Counted from the first letter of the stretch, positions 1 to 10,938 are shown. The stretch: DNA of 64,000 bases from JACVRW01 sp034664085 (GCA_034664085.1 JAXDII010000099.1:44450-108449); one strand, 5' to 3'. The notes: generated from the sequence alone by a model not told the origin. Program-made: numbers and translations.

Positions 1-641
1 GCGACGATCGTCAGAGCGGCCGCGCCGCCGGCCAGCTTGGGGTTGAGTGTGAGGAACAGCTCGTCCACCACGCCGGCGGCGAGCAGGTGCGCGTTGAGCG
101 TCGGGCCGCCCTCGCAGACGACCGAGCGGATGCCGTGCTGCTGCCGCAGACGGGCCATCAGCAGCGGCAGGTCGTCGCCGATGCGCTCGTAGGTCACCTG
201 CTCCCCGATGTCGGGCAGCTCGGCGTCCGAGCCGGTGGCGATCACCACCGCCTGCTCCGGCTCGTTCAGCAGCGGCAGGTCGGCGGGAAGGTCGAGGCGC
301 GCGCTCACCACCACGGCGAGCGGATCGCGGGCCAGTCCCTCGCCCTCGCGCCGGTCGCGCAGCTCGTCGGACTTCGCCATCCGCCCGTAGCGCTCGGCCC
401 GCACCGTGCCCGCGCCGACCATCACCGCGTCCGCCTGCGTGCGCAGCTGGTGGAAGAGCTCCCGGTCCAGCTGGGTGGAGAGGCCCTTCGTGCGCCAGTC
501 GATGGTCGCCTTGCCGTCGAGCGACGACACCATGTTGAGCACCAGGTACGGGCGGTCCGGCGGCGCCTTGTCCGCGAGGCGCAGGCCGGAGGCGAGCTCC
601 ACGGGCGAGGTGGGACGGCAGTCGGGATAGAGCAGCTGCAT
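1..641 (-). CDS. RibD C-terminal-domain reductase (pyrimidine reductase family), partial
   Basis: Reading the minus strand from an ATG at 641 gives 213 codons with no stop before the window edge, so the C-terminus is missing. The start matches the DHFR-like RibD C-terminal domain: NMVSSLDGKATIDW near residues 36-49, GAGTVRAERYG near residue 76, and CEGGPTLNAHL with VDELFLTLNPKLAGG near the end. This family reduces the ribosylamino-pyrimidine intermediate of riboflavin synthesis, or related substrates, with NADPH. There is no N-terminal deaminase domain, so it is a stand-alone reductase whose substrate cannot be fixed from sequence. A TAGGCT element 8 bases upstream of the ATG (650-655) fits a leaderless promoter and supports the start. 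The family call is firm, the exact reaction is not. Confidence 0.85.
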   Translation of the reverse strand, partial: MQLLYPDCRPTSPVELASGLRLADKAPPDRPYLVLNMVSSLDGKATIDWRTKGLSTQLDRELFHQLRTQADAVMVGAGTVRAERYGRMAKSDELRDRREGEGLARDPLAVVVSARLDLPADLPLLNEPEQAVVIATGSDAELPDIGEQVTYERIGDDLPLLMARLRQQHGIRSVVCEGGPTLNAHLLAAGVVDELFLTLNPKLAGGAAALTIV

Positions 642-663
642 GGGCGGGGAGCCTATTTCGCGA

Positions 664-1683
664 TCAGTTGGCGCGGATCACGCAGTACCCGGGGAACTCG
701 AAGTTGCGGGAGTTCAGCCCTCGGCCGGCCCGGTAGATGCCGCCGTCGCTCGGGCGTTCCATGATGAAGGCGTTCTCCGGCCCGCAGCATTCGTCGGACT
801 GGTCGATGCGCAGCCGCTTCGAGACCACCTGCAGGAAGCCGGCACGGGCGCGGCGGCCGTAGGCGTCGGTGCGGAACCGGGAGCGACCGCGGTTGCGCAC
901 CACCCACTGCGGGTGGAAGACGGTGCGCTTGTCGCCCTTGCAGTAGGAGACCCAGCCGGCCGGGTCGTTCGGGCCGCAGGCGAAGCCCTTGTTGAAGACG
1001 ATCCGGTCCGGGCTCGCGGGATCGAACTGGGTGATCGCGTTGTCGATGCCGAAGCCGGGGTTGCCGCGCAGCACGCCGCCGATGTCGATGGCGGTGTCCC
1101 ATTCCTCGTACACGGAGTCGCAGTGCGGGCTCGGCAGCAGGCGCATGGTGGGCGCGAGCTGGACCTCGGGGCAGTTCGGCAGCGCCTCGCCGAAGTCGGC
1201 CATGTGCCGGGTGTGAGCGGCCAGGCGGCGGCCCGCCTGCGTGAACAGCCAGGTCTCCAGCGAGTGGAAGCGGACCGTGCCGCGCCGTGGCGACCCCGAG
1301 CCCTGGTGCAGCACGATCATCCACGTGAGCCCCTTGCGGTCGTCGTTGGCGACGAAGACCTTGAAGCCGGGATGTGGCTCGTCGCTGCCGGCGTGGGCTC
1401 CGATCGGCCCGAAGGCGGGCATGCCGGTGCGTTCGAAGAAGCGGAACGCGCGCGGGTTCGAGCCGTGCTCGTGGCCGAACGCGCAGCGGTATCTGGGGTC
1501 GCGCGGCGGATGCCACGTCGGCCAGGTGCGCCCGCCGCGCTCGACGGTGTGGCGGTCGTGCACCCACTTCGCGCAGATCGGGGTGCCGTCCGGAGCGGCG
1601 GGCTGGGTGTGATCGACCGGATCGGCCGCCTGCGCGGCGGGCGCGGCAAGCAGCAGAGCGAGCAAGGCAAGGAGAACAGCCAT
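664..1683 (-). CDS. Secreted protein of unknown function
   Basis: A 339-residue protein with a clear signal peptide (about residues 1-19, leucine/alanine core ending AAQA). The mature part has no membrane segment and is rich in His, Trp and Cys, with about nine cysteines including an adjacent pair (ECCGPENA) and a penultimate PGYCVIRAN. Motifs such as FGHEHGSNP and TVRFHSLETWLF could bind metal, but no family is recognised. The even spread of cysteines suggests a disulfide-stabilised exported protein. It lies between the reductase and nadA on the same strand, with 42 bases to nadA and 22 to the reductase. No strong ribosome binding site precedes the ATG. Function unknown. Confidence 0.7.
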   Translation of the reverse strand: MAVLLALLALLLAAPAAQAADPVDHTQPAAPDGTPICAKWVHDRHTVERGGRTWPTWHPPRDPRYRCAFGHEHGSNPRAFRFFERTGMPAFGPIGAHAGSDEPHPGFKVFVANDDRKGLTWMIVLHQGSGSPRRGTVRFHSLETWLFTQAGRRLAAHTRHMADFGEALPNCPEVQLAPTMRLLPSPHCDSVYEEWDTAIDIGGVLRGNPGFGIDNAITQFDPASPDRIVFNKGFACGPNDPAGWVSYCKGDKRTVFHPQWVVRNRGRSRFRTDAYGRRARAGFLQVVSKRLRIDQSDECCGPENAFIMERPSDGGIYRAGRGLNSRNFEFPGYCVIRAN

Positions 1684-1725
1684 CGGCGAAACAGAGTGCC
1701 AGGTTGCGCCGGGCCGCCCGGTGTC

Positions 1726-2742
1726 CTAGGGCGTGATTGCGACCATGCGCTCGATCGGGATGCGGGCGCGCTCGGCGAGCTCCGGGTCGACCTTCACGGA
1801 CGGCGACAGGTTGCGCAGGGCGTCGTGCAGCTTCGGCAGCGTGATCATCTTCATGAACCGGCAGGCCGCGGTGCGGTTGGCCGGGATGAAGGACTTGTCG
1901 GGGTTCTCCTTGGCGAGCGGATGCAGCATGCCCGTCTCCGTGGCCACGATGAACGTGTCGGCGGCCGAGTTGCGGGCGAAGTCGAGCATGCCGCCGGTGG
2001 ACAGCATGTGGGTGCGCTCGGGGTCGACGTCGCCGGCGGCCACGTACTCCATGACCTGGGTCGTGCAGCCGCACTCGGGATGGATCATGAACTCGGCGTC
2101 GGGGTGGGCGTCGCGGACGGCGGAGATGTCGCGCGGCCGGATGCCGGCGTGGACGTGGCACTCGCCGTCCCAGACATGCATGCGCCGGCCGGTCACGCGC
2201 TCTACGTAGGCGCCCAGCCACATGTCCGGGCCGAACAGGATCTCGACGTCGTCGCCGTGCTCGCGCCGGATGTGCTCCACGACCTGGACGGCGTTCGACG
2301 AGGTGCAGCAGTAGTCGGTCTCGGCCTTCACCTCGGCGGTGGTGTTGACGTACATCACGACGAAGGCGCCGGGGTGCTGGGCCTTCCATTCGCGCAGCTG
2401 ATCGGCGGTGATCGAGTCGGCGAGCGAGCAGCCGGCGTCGAGGTCCGGCAGCAGCACGGTCTTGCCGGGGCTGAGGATCGACGCCGTCTCGGCCATGAAG
2501 TGGACGCCGCAGAACGCGATCACGTCGGCGTCCGTGGCCGCCGCCCTGCGCGACAGGGCGAGCGAGTCCCCCACGAAGTGCGCCACGTCCTGGACCTCGG
2601 GAACCTGGTAGTTGTGGGCCAGGATGACGGCGTTGCGCTCCTCGGCCAGGGCCCGGACCTCATCCTGGAGCCGAGCGATCTGCTCGGAGTCGAGCGCCGG
2701 CTCGGCAAGGGGCTGCAGGGTGGGCAAGTCGATCGGCTTCAT
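1726..2742 (-). CDS. nadA: Quinolinate synthase NadA
   Basis: A 338-residue protein that matches NadA throughout. NadA condenses iminoaspartate with dihydroxyacetone phosphate to quinolinate, using a [4Fe-4S] cluster, in cytoplasmic de novo NAD synthesis. The three expected cluster cysteines are visible: Cys105 in DAGCSLADS, Cys223 in HPECGC and Cys293 in TAACRFMK. The substrate motifs LAHNYQ (near residue 41), YVNTTAEVKA and CTSSNA are also present. The start has a weak GAGAGA before ATG. The divergent nrtR-type gene and the palindrome between them imply NAD-responsive repression. nadC is on the same strand beyond nrtR, but nadB, normally adjacent, is not in the window. Confidence 0.96.
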   Translation of the reverse strand: MKPIDLPTLQPLAEPALDSEQIARLQDEVRALAEERNAVILAHNYQVPEVQDVAHFVGDSLALSRRAAATDADVIAFCGVHFMAETASILSPGKTVLLPDLDAGCSLADSITADQLREWKAQHPGAFVVMYVNTTAEVKAETDYCCTSSNAVQVVEHIRREHGDDVEILFGPDMWLGAYVERVTGRRMHVWDGECHVHAGIRPRDISAVRDAHPDAEFMIHPECGCTTQVMEYVAAGDVDPERTHMLSTGGMLDFARNSAADTFIVATETGMLHPLAKENPDKSFIPANRTAACRFMKMITLPKLHDALRNLSPSVKVDPELAERARIPIERMVAITP

Positions 2743-2775
2743 GTCTCTCGCGGGTCGCTACTGCGACATCGGAAC

Positions 2776-2800
2776 GGTTTTTGACCTATGATCGAAAACC
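2776..2800. promoter_or_regulatory. Inverted repeat, likely NrtR operator between nadA and nrtR
   Basis: Between the divergent nadA and Nudix-regulator genes lies a 25-base inverted repeat with 9-base arms, GGTTTTTGA and TCGAAAACC, matching at 8 of 9 positions. A -10-like TATGAT (2787-2792) sits inside it, 9 bases before the ATG at 2802. A bound repressor would therefore cover the nrtR promoter. Its position fits autoregulation plus control of nadA. No binding consensus was searched. Confidence 0.6.
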
Positions 2801-2801
2801 G

Positions 2802-3545
2802 ATGAGGCAGAAGGATACCACGGTCTCCGACTCGCAGTCGAAAACCCGCTCCGAAGGCGGGCCGGAGCGGCCCTACCCCTCCCACGTCACGCTCGCCGTC
2901 GTGTTCCAGGTGCGTGACGGCGCCCTCTCCGTGCTGCTTTGGCAGCGGGCGCAGGGCCCGTTCCAGGGAGCGTGGTCGCTGCCGGGCGGGTTCCTCGAGC
3001 AGGGCGACACGCTGGAGCGCTCGATCCGCACGCACCTGGCGCGCAAGGTCGACGTGGCGGAGCTGTCGTGGCTGGAGCAGCTCGAGACGCTGAGCGATCC
3101 CGACCGGCATCCGGACTGGCAGCTCGCCACCGCCTACCTCGGCCTGGTGCCGCTGGGGCTCGACCCCGCCCTCCCCGCCGACACGGCGTGGCACCCGGTC
3201 GAGCAGCTGCCGGAGCTCGCCTTCGACCACAGGACGATCGTGCTCTCCGGCCGCGAGCGGCTGCGGGCCAAGCTCTCCTACACGAACATCGGCTTCGCGC
3301 TCGCCCCCGAACGCTTCTCCGTCTCCGAGCTGTCCGCCATCTACACCGCCGCCCTGGGCTACCCCGTCGATCCCACCAACCTGCGCCGCGTGCTCGAGCG
3401 CCGCGGCCTGCTCGAGGCGACCGGCGAGCGCCGCTCCCCCGGCCGCGTGGGCGGACGGCCGGCGGCGGTCTACCGCTTCGCCTCACGCGACCTGGAGATC
3501 ACGGACCCCTTCGCGGTGCTGCGCCCGCCTCGCCCGGTGGGCTGA
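2802..3545 (+). CDS. nrtR: NrtR-type Nudix transcriptional regulator of NAD synthesis
   Basis: A 247-residue protein with an N-terminal Nudix-like domain (VTLAVVFQVRDGALSVLLWQRA, then WSLPGGFLEQGDTLE) followed by a winged-helix domain (NIGFALAPERFSVSELSAIYTAALG, then NLRRVLERRGLLEATGE). This is the NrtR architecture, in which a catalytically degenerate Nudix fold senses ADP-ribose or NAD metabolites and the winged helix binds DNA. The Nudix box departs from GX5EX7REUXEEXGU: the stretch after LPGG reads SIRTHLARKVDV, with glutamates missing, as expected for a sensor. A TTG 21 bases upstream is an alternative start, but it lies inside the operator; the ATG with TATGAT 9 bases before it is preferred. 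Divergent from nadA and convergent with nadC. Confidence 0.88.
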   Translation: MRQKDTTVSDSQSKTRSEGGPERPYPSHVTLAVVFQVRDGALSVLLWQRAQGPFQGAWSLPGGFLEQGDTLERSIRTHLARKVDVAELSWLEQLETLSDPDRHPDWQLATAYLGLVPLGLDPALPADTAWHPVEQLPELAFDHRTIVLSGRERLRAKLSYTNIGFALAPERFSVSELSAIYTAALGYPVDPTNLRRVLERRGLLEATGERRSPGRVGGRPAAVYRFASRDLEITDPFAVLRPPRPVG

Positions 3546-3550
3546 CCTCC

Positions 3551-3570
3551 CCGGGGGCGCGAGCCCCCGG
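3551..3570. repeat. R1 hairpin, isolated copy between convergent genes
   Basis: A perfect 8-bp GC stem (CCGGGGGC/GCCCCCGG) with a GCGA tetraloop on the plus strand. It lies between the stops of nrtR (3545) and nadC (3578) and could end transcription from either side, although no T-run follows. Only the hairpin half of the R1 element is present; the conserved left flank seen elsewhere is missing. Confidence 0.75.
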
Positions 3571-3577
3571 ATGGGAA

Positions 3578-4399
3578 TCACTCCAGCGGCTCGAGCAGCA
3601 GGCTCACGTCCAGCGCGGGCGCCGAGTGCGTGAGGGCGCCGATGCTGATGAAGCCGACGCCGGTCTCCGCCACGGCGCGGATGGTGTCCAGGGTGATGCC
3701 GCCGGACGCCTCCAGCTGCGCGCGTCCGCCGGTCATCTCCACCGCGCGGCGCAGGTCGACCGGGTCCATGTTGTCCAGCAGCAGCCTCGACACGCCGGCC
3801 TCGAGCGCGTCCGCCACCTCGGCGACGGTCGCGCACTCGACCTCCACGGTCACACCGGGCGGCGCCTTCGCCAGCGCCAGGCGGGCGGCCTCGGCCACCC
3901 CGCCGGCCAGCGCCGCGTGGTTCTCCTTGACGAGGATCGCGTCGAACAGGCCGCTGCGGTGGCTGACCCCGCCGCCGGCGCGCACGGCGTCCTTCTCCAG
4001 CGCCCGCAGCCCCGGGGTCGTCTTGCGCGTGTCGAGGATCCGCGCGCCCGTCCCCTCGACCGCCCGCACGTGGCTCGCCGTGAGCGTCGCGATGCCCGAC
4101 AGCCGTCCCAGGAAGTTCAGCGCCACGCGTTCGCCGGCGAGGATCGACGCCGCGCTGCCGGCCACCTCCGCGAGCAGCCCGCCCTCGCGCCACTCGCCCT
4201 CGTCGGCGTGGGCGTGCCAGCGCAGCTCCGGGTCGACTCGCTCGAACACCTTCTCCGCCACCCGCAGCCCGGCGGGCACGCCAGGGGCCTTCTGCTCGAT
4301 GCGGGCGCGAGCCGTGGCCCCGGCGGGCACCACGGCACGGGTGGTGAGGTCCCCCTCACCCACGTCTTCGGCGAGCGCCCGGTCGATCAGCTCCAGCAT
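3578..4399 (-). CDS. nadC: Nicotinate-nucleotide pyrophosphorylase (carboxylating) NadC
   Basis: A 273-residue quinolinate phosphoribosyltransferase that converts quinolinate and PRPP to nicotinate mononucleotide, CO2 and PPi. Family signatures are clear: EDVGEGDLTT (near residue 11), ALNFLGRLSGIATLT, ILDTRKTTPGLRALEKDAVRAGGG, HRSGLFDAILVKENH, VEVEC, LLLDNM and LEASGGI with FISIGALTHSAPALD. The length is normal. Together with nadA and nrtR it forms a split NAD-synthesis locus. Its 21-base spacing to ftsH upstream suggests possible co-transcription from the ftsH promoter, while a site in the nrtR-nadA gap could not control it directly. Confidence 0.96.
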   Translation of the reverse strand: MLELIDRALAEDVGEGDLTTRAVVPAGATARARIEQKAPGVPAGLRVAEKVFERVDPELRWHAHADEGEWREGGLLAEVAGSAASILAGERVALNFLGRLSGIATLTASHVRAVEGTGARILDTRKTTPGLRALEKDAVRAGGGVSHRSGLFDAILVKENHAALAGGVAEAARLALAKAPPGVTVEVECATVAEVADALEAGVSRLLLDNMDPVDLRRAVEMTGGRAQLEASGGITLDTIRAVAETGVGFISIGALTHSAPALDVSLLLEPLE

Positions 4400-4420
4400 C
4401 GGGCCGCAGGCTATCCCGGT

Positions 4421-6376
4421 TCAGGCCGAAGCCGGCTCGCGCTCGCGCGGGATGCCCGCGGCCGCGTAGGCGTCGAGCTCGTCGAGCGTCTCGCGGTCGA
4501 GCAGCGCCTCGGCCAGCGCGTCGAGCCGCTCGCGGTGCTCGGTGAGCAGGCGGCGCACGTGGTCGAGCTCCTCGTCGACGATGCGGCGCACCTCGTGGTC
4601 GATCAGCTCCTTGGTCGCCTCGGACACCGGATCCGCGCCGGGAAGCAGAAGGCCCTGCCCCTCGCTCGGCGCCACCGCCAGGAAGCCGACCCGCTCGCTC
4701 ATCCCCCAGCGCTCCACCATGCCGCGGGCAAGCCCGGTGACGTGCTGGATGTCCGACTCGGCGCCCGTGGTCGGCTCGTCGTAGACGAGCTCCTCCGCCA
4801 CGCGCCCGCCCGCCGCCACGCGAATCTTCGCGCGCAGCTCGTGCTCGGAGTAGTTGAAGCGGTCGTCCTCCGGCGTCGAGAGCGTCACGCCGAGCGCCTG
4901 GCCGCGGGGGATGATCGACACCTTGCGCACCGGATCGGCGCCCGGGGTGAGCATCCCCACGATCGCGTGGCCGCCCTCGTGGTAGGCGATCCGGCGGCGG
5001 TCCTCGGCGCCGAGCACGATCTTGCGCTCGGCACCGAGCACGATCATCTCGAGCGCGTCGGTGAAGTCGGCCTGGGTGACCTTGTCGTGCTCGCGCCGCA
5101 CGGCCAGCAGCGCGGCCTCGTTGACGAGGTTGGCCAGCTCGGCGCCGACCATGCCCGGCGTCGACTGGGCGATGCGGGCGAGGTCGACCTCGGGGGCGAG
5201 CGGCACGGAGCGGGTGTGCACGCGCAGGATCTCCTCGCGGCCCTTGCTGTCGGGCGGCTGCACGAACACGCGCCGGTCGAAGCGGCCGGGCCGCAGCAGG
5301 GCCGGGTCGAGCACGTCGGGCCGGTTGGTCGCGCCCAGCACGATCACCCCGACGGCGGGGTCGAAGCCGTCCATCTCGGTGAGGATCTGGTTGAGCGTCT
5401 GCTCGCGCTCGTCGTGCCCGCCGAACCCGCCGCCCCCGCCGCGGGCGCGACCGATGGCGTCGAGCTCGTCGATGAAGATGATCGCCGGCGCCGCCTCCTC
5501 GGCCTGCTTGAACAGGTCGCGCACGCGCGACGCGCCCACGCCGACGATCGCTTCGATGAACTCCGAGGCGGACGCCGAGAAGAACGGCACGCCGGCCTCC
5601 CCAGCCACCGCCCGGGCCAGCAGCGTCTTGCCGGTGCCGGGCGGCCCGGCGAGCAGCACGCCGCGCGGTATGCGGGCCCCAAGCCTGAGGTACTTGTCCG
5701 GGTTGCGCAGGAAGTCGACGACCTCGATCAGCTGCTCCTCGGCCTCGTCGATGCCCGCGACGTCGTCGAAGTTGACGGTCTGGGTCTCGGACTCGACGCG
5801 CTTCGCGCGCGAGCGGCCGAACTGGCCCAGCATGCCCCCCGCCCCGCCGCCGGCGCCGGCCGCGCGCCGCGCCAGGAAGACGAACAGCGCGACCAGCAGG
5901 ATGGTCGGGCCGAAGGAGAACAGGATCGTCTCGAGCAGCGACCGGCTGCTGGGCGACTGCGCGTTGATCACCACGCCCTTCTCCGTCAGCAGCTGGTGGA
6001 CTTCCTGGTCGTCGGCGAAGGTCGGCAGCTCGGTCTCGAACTTCTTGGCCTTGTCGCCCTCGTAGGTCACGTCCTTCTTGAACTCGCCCTGGACGGTGTC
6101 CCCGCGCGAGGAGATCTCCTTGACGTTGCCGTCGCGGACCTCGGTCAGGAAGGTCGGGTTGTAGGGGACGCGGATGCGCTCCTCGCCGGGCGCGAACACC
6201 TGGACGAGCGCCCAGTTGAGGAAGAACAGGGCCGCGAGGATCACCAGGAAGCGGCGCGGGCTCCACGGCAGCATCGGCGGCTTCTTCGGCGCCCGATCGG
6301 CGCGCGGGTCGCCCGGTTTCGGCCCGCGCGGAGGCCGCGGTGTCGGCGGGGCGGGCGGGCGGGCCTCGTCGGCCAT
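4421..6376 (-). CDS. ftsH: ATP-dependent zinc metalloprotease FtsH
   Basis: A 651-residue membrane AAA+ protease that degrades misfolded membrane proteins and selected cytosolic ones. A proline/arginine-rich cytosolic leader is followed by membrane segments near residues 42-61 and 149-170, with an extracytoplasmic domain between them. Then come Walker A GPPGTGKT (244-251), Walker B IIFIDELDAIG (299-309), the second region of homology NRPDVLDPALLRPGRFDRR, the zinc motif HEGGH (466-470) and the third zinc ligand Asp542. Two departures from the E. coli pattern stand out: HEGGH instead of HEAGH, and AIVG in place of MFVG at the pore loop (residues 276-279). The longer frame starting at 6469 would run into the divergent GroES-like gene. 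ATG 6376, with TACAGT (6383-6388) six bases upstream, is the better start. Confidence 0.95.
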   Translation of the reverse strand: MADEARPPAPPTPRPPRGPKPGDPRADRAPKKPPMLPWSPRRFLVILAALFFLNWALVQVFAPGEERIRVPYNPTFLTEVRDGNVKEISSRGDTVQGEFKKDVTYEGDKAKKFETELPTFADDQEVHQLLTEKGVVINAQSPSSRSLLETILFSFGPTILLVALFVFLARRAAGAGGGAGGMLGQFGRSRAKRVESETQTVNFDDVAGIDEAEEQLIEVVDFLRNPDKYLRLGARIPRGVLLAGPPGTGKTLLARAVAGEAGVPFFSASASEFIEAIVGVGASRVRDLFKQAEEAAPAIIFIDELDAIGRARGGGGGFGGHDEREQTLNQILTEMDGFDPAVGVIVLGATNRPDVLDPALLRPGRFDRRVFVQPPDSKGREEILRVHTRSVPLAPEVDLARIAQSTPGMVGAELANLVNEAALLAVRREHDKVTQADFTDALEMIVLGAERKIVLGAEDRRRIAYHEGGHAIVGMLTPGADPVRKVSIIPRGQALGVTLSTPEDDRFNYSEHELRAKIRVAAGGRVAEELVYDEPTTGAESDIQHVTGLARGMVERWGMSERVGFLAVAPSEGQGLLLPGADPVSEATKELIDHEVRRIVDEELDHVRRLLTEHRERLDALAEALLDRETLDELDAYAAAGIPREREPASA

Positions 6377-6425
6377 CACCCAACTGTAGATAGGTCGATC
6401 GAGCGTCCTCGTATGGTTAGGGCAG
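6377..6425. promoter_or_regulatory. Divergent promoter region, ftsH and GroES-like gene
   Basis: A 49-base gap between divergent start codons. The minus strand carries TACAGT (6383-6388), 6 bases before the ftsH ATG. The plus strand carries TATGGT (6412-6417), 8 bases before the GroES-like ATG. Both fit TAnnnT -10 elements of leaderless transcripts. No convincing -35 element or inverted repeat was seen. Confidence 0.5.
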
Positions 6426-6776
6426 ATGAGGCAGCAACTTCGACCCCTGTTCGACCAGGTCGTCATCAAGGAGCTCGAGCCCGACCGGGTGCGGCGCTCC
6501 GGCCTGCTCCTGCCGCCCGGCGAGCACCAGCCGCCGCCCCAGCACGGGATCGTGCTGGCGGTCGGGCCGGGGCTCGACTGGTGGGGCAGCGTGGGCCTGA
6601 AGATGCCGGTGGTGCCCGGCGACCACGTGGTCTTCCCCGCCTCGGCCGGCGTCTGGGTCGAGGTCGAGGAGGAGCGCCTGCTGGTCTGCCGCGTCGGCCA
6701 GATGCTGGGCGTGCTCGAGGAGACCCGGGAGCGCGGCGCCGGCCCGCTGCCGGCGCTGGAGGAAGAGGACTCCTAG
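6426..6776 (+). CDS. GroES-like (Cpn10 family) small protein without adjacent groEL
   Basis: A 116-residue protein resembling the Cpn10 co-chaperonin: RPLFDQVVIKELEP at the N-terminus, a mobile-loop-like RRSGLLLPPGE with the hydrophobic LLL patch, QHGIVLAVGPG, and VVPGDHVVFPASAGVWVEVEEERLLVCRVGQMLGVLEE. GroES is usually 95-100 residues; here there is a WWGSVGLKM insertion and an acidic C-terminal tail. No groEL is adjacent, so this is probably a secondary copy that either works with a GroEL encoded elsewhere or has another role. It is divergent from ftsH, and its stop codon shares a CTAG with the prfB stop on the other strand. Confidence 0.75.
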   Translation: MRQQLRPLFDQVVIKELEPDRVRRSGLLLPPGEHQPPPQHGIVLAVGPGLDWWGSVGLKMPVVPGDHVVFPASAGVWVEVEEERLLVCRVGQMLGVLEETRERGAGPLPALEEEDS

Positions 6777-7877
6777 CTCGCCGGGGGCGCGCCGTCGCCC
6801 GCGCGGCGCAGCAGCTCGGCGCGCACGAACTTGTCCAGGTCGCCGTCCAGGACGCCCTGGGCGTTGCCGGCCTCGACGTTCGTGCGGTGGTCCTTGACCA
6901 TCGTGTAGGGGTGCAGCACGTAGGAGCGGATCTGCGAGCCCCAGGCGACGTCCTGCGCCTCGCCCTTCTCCTTCGCGATCAGCTCCTGGCGCTTGCGCTG
7001 CTCGGCCTCGATCAGCTTGCCCAGCAGCATCTTCATCGCCGTGTCCTTGTTGGCGGACTGCGAGCGCTCGTTCTGGCACTGCACGACGATGCCGCTCGGC
7101 TTGTGGGTGATGCGCACCGCCGAGTCGGTCTTGTTCACGTGCTGGCCGCCCGCTCCGCTCGCGCGGTAGGTGTCGATCTGGAGGTCGTCGGGCTCGATCT
7201 CGACGTCCACCGCGTCCTCCACCAGCGGCGCCACCTCCACTCCGGCGAACGCCGTGTGGCGGCGCGACTGGGCGTCGAACGGCGAGATGCGCACGAGCCG
7301 GTGCACGCCCTTCTCGGCCGAGAACAGCCCGTAGGCGTTCTCGCCGTGGCCGATGAAGGTCGCCGACTTCACGCCGGCCTCCTCCCCCGCGGACGCCTCC
7401 TTCAGCTCCACCTTCATCCCGCGGCTCTCGGCCCAGCGCATCAGCATGCGCAGCAGCATCTCGGCCCAGTCCTGCGAGTCGGTGCCGCCGGCGCCGGCGT
7501 TGACGGTGACCACCGCGTCGCCGCTGTCGTACTCGCCGGAGAACAGGCGCGCCTCCTCCAGCTCGGCCAAGCGGTCGATGATCGATGCGCGCTGCTCCTC
7601 CAGCTCCGCGGCGATCGAGTCGTCCTCGGCGGCCATCTCCTCGAGTGCCTCGAGGTCGTCGACGTCGCGCTCGAGCGACCGGTAGGACTCGAGGCGGCGC
7701 GACACGGACGAGTGCTCGGCGGAGACGCGTGCGGCCCGGTCCTGGTCGTCCCAGAATCCGGGCTCGGACATCTGCTGCTCGAGGGAGCCGGAGCGCTCCT
7801 CTAGGGCAGCTGGGTCAAAGATAGTCCGCGAGCAGCTTCAGCTGGCCGCGGAGGCCATTGGCGTCGCTATGCGCCAT
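6773..7877 (-). CDS. prfB: Peptide chain release factor 2 with programmed +1 frameshift
   Basis: RF2 ends translation at UGA and UAA. The gene has two frames. A 20-codon zero frame starts at ATG 7877 (MAHSDANGLRGQLKLLADYL) and ends at CTT TGA (7820-7815). Reading then resumes one base on at GAC (7816), giving DPAALEERSGSLEQQMSEPGFWDD and the rest of RF2, 367 residues in all, close to the usual 365. The GGQ motif is seen in GAGGQHVNKTDSAVR. The MSEPGFW methionine (7771) is therefore probably not the true start. The site matches the classic UAU CUU UGA C. The product is expected to autoregulate: low RF2 lets the UGA be bypassed. Confidence 0.95.
7814..7823 (-). promoter_or_regulatory. prfB programmed +1 frameshift site
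   Basis: On the minus strand the bases read TAT CTT TGA C. The in-frame TGA is followed by C, the weak context used for RF2 autoregulation, and CTT can re-pair one base downstream. Conceptual translation continues smoothly into RF2 only after the +1 shift. The upstream Shine-Dalgarno-like AGGGGG of E. coli is not obvious here; the bases before TAT are CTGCTCGCGGAC. Confidence 0.9.
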
Positions 7878-8026
7878 GGCCGAAGGCGCGATCCGATGCG
7901 GACGAGCGGCTGAGCGTGGCTGGCAAGTCCGTGAGCGCAGTCGATGCAGGGCATCGATGAGCATCGCGGGCGCAGCCAGGCGCGTTCAGACGCCGTCCGC
8001 GCGGGGCGCGGATGAGGCCATGGCGC

Positions 8027-10870
<2,844 letters not shown>

Positions 10871-10938
10871 CGAAGCTACGGTAGCAACGCGGCCGGGGGC
10901 CGCACGGGCCGGAGCGCGCCGCCGGAGCGGCCTGCGCC

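Noticed and set aside
640..2784. A 714-codon open frame on the plus strand over the secreted-protein and nadA genes
   Set aside because: It is antisense to two well-supported minus-strand genes and its translation is low-complexity His/Arg/Ala-rich, as expected from GC-rich shadow frames.
2939..7804. A 1621-codon plus-strand open frame across nrtR, nadC, ftsH and prfB
   Set aside because: Pure shadow of the opposite-strand genes; composition is repetitive Arg/Ala/Gly/His and matches no protein family.
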